Shown here in pieces: positions 56,415 through 64,000 of a stretch of DNA of 64,000 bases. Location of the stretch: positions 61,913,882 to 61,977,881 of the forward strand of contig CM042016.1 in NCBI GenBank assembly GCA_023525715.1. Reading direction: 5' to 3'. How positions within the stretch are numbered: position 1 is the stretch's first letter; each line of letters opens with the position of its first letter. Source of the DNA: Cichorium intybus. Its lineage: Eukaryota; Streptophyta; Magnoliopsida; Asterales; Asteraceae. A model generated the notes under the pieces. That model did no database searches. It had not been told where the DNA came from and was given only the letters and a program-made list of their open reading frames with translations. Position numbers and translations under genes: made by a program.

Positions 56415-58370
56415 TCAATCAAGGAGGAGTTGGTACCTAATCAATCTTGGGTCCTCAGGGTGAGCAAAGGATTCTTGAATCCATTTTCTACGGCCTCTTC
56501 GGTTATTTCATTTGCATTAAGATTAATCATATTCTCAGAAGTTTCATGTGACGAGGAAGAAGAACCAGAAAATGATTCCGAAGAGCTTTTTTTTTGTTAG
56601 AATTGATCAGTCCGAAGAGATTGAAATGTTGGAAACCTTCGGAACCCATACTTGTTTGGATGATTTTGATTTTGCAGTGAAATTTTCTTTCAAGTCTTTT
56701 CTTTTCCAATTTTTTTTGGAATTTTCAATTGTAGATTTTCTTGACAATGAGCTACATGAGGGGGGTTTGGAAAGTCGTTTTGGTTTATCATTTAAATCCT
56801 TCGTAACAGAAGGTTTTGTTCCAGAGGTGGAAGCCTTCGTGTCAGCAAGTTTTGTTGGAGTGAAGGGTAATTTTCTTTTTACAAGATCTGGTTTTTTTGT
56901 TATGATCAAATTCACAGCAGTTGGTTTTTGAATAAGTTTTGTGATCAGAACAGCTGGTTTTGTTTTGGAAGTTGATGCAAAGTTTTGAAATTGTTGATTC
57001 TTCAGAATTTTTGGTTTTTGTACCGCAGGTTTGGAAATTATTATCTTGGGTTTTGAAATTTCTTTTTCAAAAGTTTGAGCAAGAGGTATACTTTCATTTG
57101 ACTCCATTAAATGAAAAACATCCATCTTCGGAGTTACATGTTTATCCATAACTTGAATTTCTTTGTAATTTCTGTTAGTGTAAATGTGATTTTCATTTTT
57201 GTCATTTAAAAGATGAGTCAATTTTTCTGGAATCTTGTTTTGTTCATAACAAAGACGATTGTAAATGTTATGACCATATAAATCTTGTTTTCACACATTT
57301 ATTTTCACTTCCAATTTTTCATTCATGTTGTTATCAAGCATCTTTGATGATGAGAAGAATCCTTCCTCAGTAATAGTGGAATTATCCTCCTCAACAAGTT
57401 TCACCAAATCATTATCAATTAAAAGAACACCACCGGGTTTCACAAAGATAGAATTTTTGAAGTAAGAAACCTTCGGATAGACACATGCAACATTGACTAG
57501 TCTTTTTGAATTGTCTTTGAGATATTGATCATAAGAGTCACATTCATCAGAAATTTGTATTTTTGTTTTCACAATTTCTTTGTTGTCATTTGAAATTTTA
57601 GCTGAGACATTTTCACAATCCATTTTTCATTTGCCTTTGTCAACCGAAGATAATTGTGAGATATCTTCAGAGGGTGATGCGAATGCGGAGGAAACTTTCA
57701 AAGTAGATAATGATGAACAATCAATTTCCTCCATATCCGAATCACTTTCAGAATCATTCAAAGATTCAGTCTCAACAATAACTTCTGATTTGTTTTCAAT
57801 TTGAGGAATGGTTTTCTGCAAGATTGGGATTTCATTTGACAATGTTTTCAACAAATTATCAGTAGATAAGAATTTTTCCACAGAGATCAAACCATGCATA
57901 TACGAAGGATTAGTCACTTCGGTACCAGATAATATGGACTCACATTCGTAAGAGATGCTATCAACATTTTTCAGCTTAAACTCTAGAAAAGGTAGTAGTT
58001 GTCTATGTTGAACATTGCATATATCAGCAGAATGATAAATACATGTAATATGAGAATACAAACGTTTAGCAGTTTCACAAAAAATGTTTCGTTGTTTCAT
58101 CATTACATCATTATCATTCAAAATTTTCTCACTATTTGCTTCTAACAATGAGATTCTTAAGTTGGCTTTTTCTAGGGATAGCTTCGTACTTTCTACTCTC
58201 CCCTCAACTGTAGAATCTCCTGGTCACTGACCTTTACCATATTTTTAGCATCAATAAGCAATTTATTCATCACAGAGCAATCACAAGATATTTCATTTAT
58301 ATCAGAAGAGAATTTTGATGCATGAATTTTAAAAGATAAGAGAAGTTTAGTTACCTGTTCCGGAATGGTC
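56415..58370 (-). pseudogene. gag: C2 gag C-terminal region
   Basis: Frames 58148-57627 (NVQHRQLLPFLEFKLKNVDS), 57623-57291 (YDQYLKDNSKRLVNVACVYPK, also in C1) and 57221-56607 (basic, Lys/Pro/Thr-rich, ending KQVWVPKVSN) reproduce the order of the C1 gag C-terminal region. A few frame breaks and deletions separate them. The region begins right after a TAG that closes the core gag (near 58370), and ends with a TGA just before protease. Confidence 0.75.
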
Positions 58371-59810
58371 TAACGAGAGTCCTTCGCCATTAAGCAGATG
58401 TCTTCATCATCATCTGAATAGTCTTCATACCAAACCTTCGGAAGACCTGCCGCAATCACATCCTTCGTTTCTGAACCTTTGTAACCCATACCTCAAAATT
58501 CTTCTTGATCCATTTCTCCTCCAGCTTCACTCTCCTCGGAGGTACCCTTCGGGAAGCTCTTATCAGCATCATAGGCAATGAAGGCACTATGAGTAGGCTT
58601 CCTTACTTCCTCGTCTTCGGAGTCAGACGACGACACCTGATACGTTCTTATTCGATCTTCCGAAGCCATCAGGGCCAAATCCTTGGTTTTCTCCCTTACT
58701 TCTTCCATATTTCTTGCATAATAGGCTTCATCCTTGACTTGGGCCTGCTTGTCATTTCTTTTGCGAAGCATGCAGTCTTTTGAGAAATGATTTTTACCAT
58801 GACAATAGTTGCAGTCACACCCAGAGTCACCAGCAATCTTGTTTTCTTCAGATCTGTCTTTTGGAGCCTCCGAAGTCTTTGTTTCAACAGTCATCGGAGT
58901 TGAAGAATTGGGGGTTTCCTCCTTAGGTGTGTAGATATCTGGTTTGGGCTTCGGAGTATAATAATTCTTGTTGAAAGGTTTCACAAAAGGTTTTCCTGAG
59001 CTGGATTTGTTTCCAAAAGGTTTCGCAAATCTACGATTGTTTGCAGCATACAAAGCAATCATTTCACCATTGTTATCTAGCATGTAACCATCAGGTTCAT
59101 CCTTTTCCTCTTCTTCTTCGACATTTGACACAAGAGCTAATGAACCAGAACGAGCATTTTCGCTTCTTCTTCTACATATGTCTGGTTCATGAGATTTGAT
59201 GACATTATAGAGAGCTGCTAGAGAATATGTGTTGATGCTTTCATAAGAGTTTATCATCAGCATGATAGGTCTCTTGTTGACTTCGAGTCTCTCCATACTT
59301 TTCCAAATCACAAACCATTTTGCTATATCTTTCATAAGCTTGTTCCAATGATTCGTTCTCTTGTTGTTTGAAGTTTCCGAAGTCAACCAACACTTCTTGA
59401 ACAACACTCGATTGAAGAGTGTTATCACCAGCAAATCTCACAGTAAGTCGATCCCATATTTCCTTGGAAGATTTAGCACCAGAGATGTGATGTTTAACAT
59501 CTGGACCAAGTCCACTTCGAAGCTCTCTCATGGCTCGTTCGTCGTTTCTGACTTTCTTCAAGTTAGCAGCAATGAGAACTTCTGCATCATCACCATCAAT
59601 AACTATGAATCGTCCTTTGATGTTAGTATGTGGACCATCTCTGACAGATCTCCAAATATCCTTTTCTTTATCTAGACCTTCAAGGTAATCTTTCATACGA
59701 TCAGCCCAGTAATCAAAGTAAGTAGGAACTAGAACAGGAGCTTTAGTGGATGAGCCAATTAGATTGGCATAGTTCAACATATTTGCATAAGTTGCTGTAG
59801 AATCAGTCAT
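58371..59810 (-). pseudogene. gag: C2 gag core and zinc knuckle
   Basis: The ATG at 59810 opens MTDSTATYANMLNYANLIGSS. The core has DIWRSVRDGPH, EIWDRLTVRFAG and ENESLEQAYERYSKM, with a frame change near 59260. Then come NVIKSHEPDICRRRSENARSG and the CCHC knuckle CNYCHGKNHFSKDC (58772-58813). Stops near 58493 and a final TAG (LMAKDSR then stop, about 58362-58364) close it. Products of the family assemble particles and bind RNA. Confidence 0.88.
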
Positions 59811-59949
59811 TTTGATTGATTTTCAACTTGATCTTTTTAGAAAAACAAGTAATAGAGATTGTTAACATTTGCGGAATACTAGATCTAAGAAACAATTCAG
59901 ATATAGAACTGTAGCAAAGAAATAATACTCTATAGACTAGTTTTGGAGT

Positions 59950-59968
59950 TCTCCCTCTCTCATATCAC
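59950..59968 (-). other. Degenerate primer-binding site of C2
   Basis: The minus strand reads GTGATATGAGAGAGG next to the LTR, a mutated form of the GTGGTATCAGAGCAAG seen in C1. Confidence 0.6.
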
Positions 59969-59969
59969 G

Positions 59970-60374
59970 TATTGGGTGTGAATTTCAATCAAAGAGTATC
60001 AAATATACAAGTGATACGTTGAACTGATTCCAAACAAGTAATCACCACAAGCAATTATATATCTATGAACAATGATGAACACGAGATATGAATAACAAGT
60101 TTTGAATGCTTTGATTTCACTGATATTTATAGTTAATCAGTGATACCAATAGTACAGACAAAATCAGAGAATATTCTATCAGAGTACAAGCCAGTGAGAA
60201 TATAGAGTTGTGCAACACGTAGCCTGTTGCATACGCATGCTTACAAAAGTAGTTACAGCTAAGCCTTCAGATCCTTAGGAGAAATCCTTCGGAGTCTTCA
60301 GGCTTTGGGGTCTTCTCATTGTAGTCTTCAGGTCTTCGGATGAGGCAAGCACTTCATCACAATTATTCCCAATA
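59970..60374 (-). repeat. 5' LTR of C2
   Basis: 405 bp with ends TATTGGG/CCCAATA, mutated from TGTTGGG/CCCAACA. Compared with the 3' LTR it lacks an internal segment of about 60 bp and has many substitutions. The following GATGC is the target-site duplication. Confidence 0.88.
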
Positions 60375-61357
60375 GATGCCGTAATCTAATTGTAAATTAC
60401 ATAAAGGTAGGTGAATCACGATTTACCAATCTCACTGTGGAAAATAATCATATTAAGTAAAATTCCTAGATCTATGAGATTCATTGAACAATTCAATTCA
60501 ATGGCATGTTTAATCTCGATTATGCCCTTCTGTTTGTGACTGGGATGCCGAGGATCACAAACAAGGTGTGAATAACCATGCAAATCACATGGTAACCTCA
60601 CTATCGTTTATCATCTCGATTGATTTGCCGGTTAACCACACGAGCTCCATCAACAATGATAATTTGCGAGATATGCATTACCACTCTTTATGAATCCCTA
60701 TTAGCGTGTCATTTAACCACACGAGCTCCACTAACAATTCAGAAAGTGTAATGTGTGATTTCATGGATTAGCATACAATTCACATTTTTCCTAAAGTAAC
60801 TAGATTGGGTTTTATTTAAATGTTCTAGTACTTTGTCTAATAGCATTATACTTTTAATGAGAGTAGGCTTGTCTATCAAATCCGTTCTACTAACGACACT
60901 CCACTGGTCAAGGAAGCGGTGGGTGAGAGTGGACACCCATTCAGCCGTCATTTTATAGACAGTTTCCTTATACCCCCTTATACACCAGTTTTATGAAAGA
61001 GGCCTACTAGCGATTTAGCTGACTTAATCTAATAAATAAATATAATCTTATAATAATATATATAAGATGTATTTTAAACAATTTAAAATGTCTTTGATTT
61101 AATTTGTGTCTTTTAATTAACTGTTAATTAAATTAATTAAATCAAACAAGGATCAAAAAATTAATCTAATTAATTTTAATCCTTATCCTTGCCCACTAGG
61201 TATCGAAAATAAGGCCCATGGTTTCCAATTATTAATTAATCACATTTAACAAAAATAGAAACCCTTTGTCAAAATCGACAATCATGTGGGCAAGGGTTTA
61301 TTTTCGATAAACCGTATGTCCAAATCATAATATAGAGTTTAACAGAAAAACAACATG
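60375..61357 (-). other. C6 leader, part 1
   Basis: Non-coding, between the C6 PBS and the C2 insertion point. It contains two imperfect copies of TTAACCACACGAGCTCCA (about 60633 and 60714). No open frame has recognisable homology. Such a long leader before gag is unusual, so part of it may belong to another element. Confidence 0.5.
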
Positions 61358-61370
61358 GCTATGATACCAC
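61358..61370 (-). other. Primer-binding site of C6 (tRNA-iMet, variant)
   Basis: The minus strand reads TGGTATCATAGCC, one base from an LTR end CACATCA. It differs from the usual TGGTATCAGAGCC at one position. Confidence 0.7.
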
Positions 61371-61371
61371 T

Positions 61372-62042
61372 GATGTGTTTCTATGCAATCAATGAGCTTG
61401 AATCCTAAGTTCACATGCACCTTAAAGGATCTATGTTTTTCTCAAATTAAACCTATAACTAAGGCCAATATTACAATTAAAAAAGAGGAATTTTATACCT
61501 ATTGACCTTTGGAAGCTAGCACCACAATTGTCGTGCCTCTAGTGGCTCACACCCAAGAACTAGGCAAGCTAGATGAGCAAGAGAGAGCAAGGAGATATCC
61601 TTGAAGTTGGCGTGAAGAATGGGGTGCCAGGGTCCTCTAATTATAGTCTCCAGGTGATAAGTAATAAGGAGTATAACTGCCTTATTAAAGATCATGATAT
61701 GATAAGGCTTTTATTAAATAAAGGGATCTGCTTATTACTGCCATATAAACCACCATGGGCTGCGAAATCCACAAGGCTCCAAGCCTTGGATTTCGTCCAA
61801 CCCATTAGGGTTCTCAGGTTGTCCATTTCTCAACTATTGAACAATTACAATTTAGCCCCTGCACTTTTAATTAATCCAATTAATCCCAAAATTAGTTCTA
61901 ATTTATTTCTGATCAACTATTAATTAAATTATATGATTTCTAATTAATATATTATTCTCATAATATATTAATAAATCATTATTTCTCTCTCTTAATTTAT
62001 CATCTAGTCCTTTGCTAGTTATGAGGGCAACCCAAAAGGACA
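61372..62042 (-). repeat. LTR of copia C6 (5' LTR)
   Basis: The PBS fixes one end (plus strand TGATGTGTTTC). The other end, AAAAGGACA, is inferred from where RNase H-type coding sequence of C7 starts. AT-rich, with a minus-strand reading TGTCCTTTTGGGTTGCC at its start. No partner LTR is in the window. Confidence 0.55.
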
Positions 62043-62661
62043 GTGATGTTGTCAATATCGCTATCAAGGGAATCCATGCAAGGCACATTGGATTGTAGTT
62101 AAAAATATACTCAAGTATTTGCGGAGGACGAAAGACACGGTCCTAGTCCTTGGTGGCAAAGATACACTAAGAGTAAGTGGATACAGTGACGCCAGCTTCC
62201 AGACATATAAAGACAACTATCGGTCTCAGTCGAGATGGGTGTTCCTGTTAAACGGTGGAGCGATTACATGGAAAAGTTCCAAGCAGGAGACGGTGGCTGA
62301 TTCAACTTGTGAATCAGAGTATATAGCTGCAAATGAAGCCTCTAAGGCAGCAGCTTGGCTGAAGAATTTCATCGGTGAGCTTGGAGTAGTCCCGACAATT
62401 CAGGAGCAAATGGAACTATTCTGCGATAATAAATGAGCGGTAGCCTTAACAAAGGAACCGCGAAATCATGGAAAGTCCAGACATATCGACAGAAAGTACC
62501 ATTACATCAGACATAGAGTAGATGATGGTCACCTCCTAGTAAAAAAGGTATCATCTGAAGATAATCCTGCAGATCCTCTGACAAAGGCTCTTAGCAGGGT
62601 TAAACACTACCAGCATGCTAGGAGCTTTGGGCTGAAGGATGATATTAGTTTTAGCAGTTAG
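62043..62661 (+). pseudogene. pol: copia C7 RT end and RNase H
   Basis: The plus-strand frame starts near YQGNPCKAHW (a damaged 'SRYQSNPGKAHW') and runs through NILKYLRRTKDT, SGYSDASFQTYKDN, WKSSKQETVADSTCESEYIAA and LFCDNK. After a TGA at 62434-62436 it continues with ALTKEPRNHGKSRHIDRKYH and NPADPLTKAL to TAG 62659. This is RNase H of a copia lineage unlike C1-C5. The rest of the element is missing upstream, cut by the C6 LTR. Confidence 0.8.
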
Positions 62662-63299
62662 ATAGATATTTCAAAACTTGTAGCAAATACATGTAATTGA
62701 ATTTGGTGATTCAATAATGGAGAATTATTTATGAGTATTGTTTACTGCCAATTGTCAATAGTACATTATTATATTTCATTTTTTGCATGTTTTACTTCCC
62801 GAATAATTTGGAAGTAAGTAGTGAACTAAGACTCTCATTAATTGAGTTGTAGACAGTCTAAGGAGTTACACCTAGCAATAGTGTTGCTGCAACATTCATG
62901 AATACTTGGCAATAGAAATTTGAGTATTCGACCAACCCGCGCTCAGGGAATTACTTCATGTATTATGTCATAAGTAATTCTGTGACAATAATATCTTATG
63001 GCCTTGAAACGGAGACTTATGAGTTGAAATTTACAAATCGGTTGTGCATTGATAATGCGTAAACGCATCGGTAACTCAATGTTATAAAACACGTTGTTGT
63101 GCGCGATTTAAAGAGTAAAAGACACAAGCACATGAGTCAAAGTTTATTCGTTCTGTTGAATAATGTTTTTTTATGTTTTTATGTGACCATCACTGAAATA
63201 AGTCGAAATGTTTTTATTAACAGTTTATTTCAGGTTGCGTAAATTCGAGTTCAACCAAACCGGAGAAAATGACGCTATGTACCAAAGAGCAAAAATGTC
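62662..63299 (+). other. Downstream of C7, no gene seen
   Basis: AT-rich sequence following the RNase H stop, probably the 3' untranslated part and LTR of C7. No clear polypurine tract or paired LTR end was found. Confidence 0.45.
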
Positions 63300-63808
63300 A
63301 CCCAGCGACAGAAATCGCGACCCAACAGCTCATGTGTCGCGAAATGAAGAAAATCAAAACAAAAGAAGAAAATGGCTGCAACAGCATGGATCGCGACCCG
63401 ATCTCAAGCTGGATCGCGACCCTACCTAGATGACATACACGTGACGCTTTGCTGACCAAGGATCGCGAGCCTATGGCAACCCGACGAGATCGCGACCCGA
63501 CCGTCCACCCATCGCGACCCGACCCGGATCGCGACCCGATCATCTATACATCGCGACCCGATCTCAGCGACCAACTCCACCGAGTCGGGTACTGGCCAGC
63601 ACAAAAGCAGGGAACCACTCGAGATCGCGACCCGATCATCTATACATCGCGACCCGACCAGGATCACGACCCGATCTTTATCCCATCGCGACCCGATCCC
63701 AGCGACCAACTCCACCGAGTCGGGTAGTGGCCAGCACAAAAGCGGGAACCACTCGAGATCGCGACCCGATCCCATAAAGATCGCGACCCGATCTTCGCTG
63801 GAACAGAC
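63300..63808 (+). repeat. GC-rich ATCGCGACCC repeat array upstream of a TATA box
   Basis: Around fifteen copies of (A/G)ATCGCGACCC(GATC), some degenerate, occur at irregular spacing. A longer unit of about 135 bp containing GACCAACTCCACCGAGTCGG is present twice (from about 63552 and 63687). The array stops about 20 bases before TATAAATAG. A U3 region of an LTR entering the window is the likeliest setting, but no LTR boundary was found. Confidence 0.8.
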
Positions 63809-63818
63809 TATAAATAGA
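63809..63818 (+). promoter_or_regulatory. TATA box after the repeat array
   Basis: CTATAAATAG, the same core as in the G1 and G2 LTRs, which also have CGCG-rich sequence immediately upstream. A transcript would run rightward out of the window. Confidence 0.55.
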
Positions 63819-64000
63819 TGCTTCATCTTGCTGATTTCTACACACAACACTACATACTCTTATTATCCTCAAAGCATATCCACGACCAAACAGCTCTAAA
63901 TTCTGATATTTCTGCATTTGGCAACGAGGATCAAACCGCAAAACCGCAAGAAACAAAACCTCCACCCGACACCAAACCTCAAACCTCCAAACAACCCTTA

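Noticed and set aside
63298..63965. Arg/Asp-rich frames at the right end, and a CRISPR-like reading of the ATCGCGACCC repeats
   Set aside because: The frames come from translating a tandem DNA repeat. Spacing is irregular, 'spacers' are themselves repeated and the setting is plant DNA, so it is not a CRISPR array.

Overview
The window is repeat-dense plant nuclear DNA. It is AT-rich and built almost entirely of LTR retrotransposons nested in one another. No intact host gene, rRNA, tRNA or CRISPR array was found. Family composition (Sirevirus-like Ty1/copia elements with a long gag, an extra ORF after pol and 'DSxCSxHMT' proteases; Athila/Tat-like Ty3/gypsy elements primed by tRNA-Asp; solo LTRs starting TGTAACACCCC or TGTCACACCCC) suggests an angiosperm and, as an inference only, a composite such as lettuce, chicory or sunflower. 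Element names are mine: C1-C7 copia, G1-G2 gypsy, S1-S3 LTRs without internal region.

Layout. 1-6113: two copies of a 1441-bp segment in a tandem duplication of period 4672 bp, enclosing a truncated minus-strand gypsy (G1). 6114-10070: end of an antisense Agenet-domain pseudogene, then a minus-strand copia pol (C5). 10071-16053: plus-strand copia C4 (5' LTR, PBS, decayed gag, PR, IN), cut off by a deleted minus-strand gypsy G2 (16054-17482). 17483-17948: Athila-type ORF fragment. 17949-19623: S1. 20536-24225: 3' LTR, PPT and third ORF of minus-strand copia C3. That ORF is split by solo LTR S2 (24226-26033 and 39715-40283), which is itself split by the young 13.7-kb plus-strand copia C1 (26034-39709). 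40284-44142: the rest of C3, namely the third-ORF start and promoter, an antisense Agenet gene with its own promoter, and the 3' half of pol. 44143-62042: minus-strand copia C6 (gag at the left; leader, PBS and LTR at the right), split by the 15.6-kb minus-strand copia C2 (44745-60374), whose third ORF is split by solo LTR S3 (46531-48807). 62043-62661: C7 RNase H. 63300-64000: GC-rich 'ATCGCGACCC' repeats ending at a TATA box.

C1, C2 and C3 share a plan: gag with a CCHC knuckle, a long gag C-terminal region, PR, IN, a linker with polypurine 'AGGGGGAG' tracts, RT, RNase H, a hairpin-rich spacer, a TATA-type internal promoter, a roughly 1000-residue env-position ORF with a Pro/Thr-rich stretch and coiled coil, then PPT and 3' LTR. 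C3, and the related C5 as far as it survives, also carry an antisense Agenet-domain gene with a separate TATA promoter between pol and the third ORF. This two-promoter accessory module inside a retrotransposon is the most unusual thing in the window. Target-site duplications give the insertion order: S2 into C3, then C1 into S2; C2 into C6, then S3 into C2.
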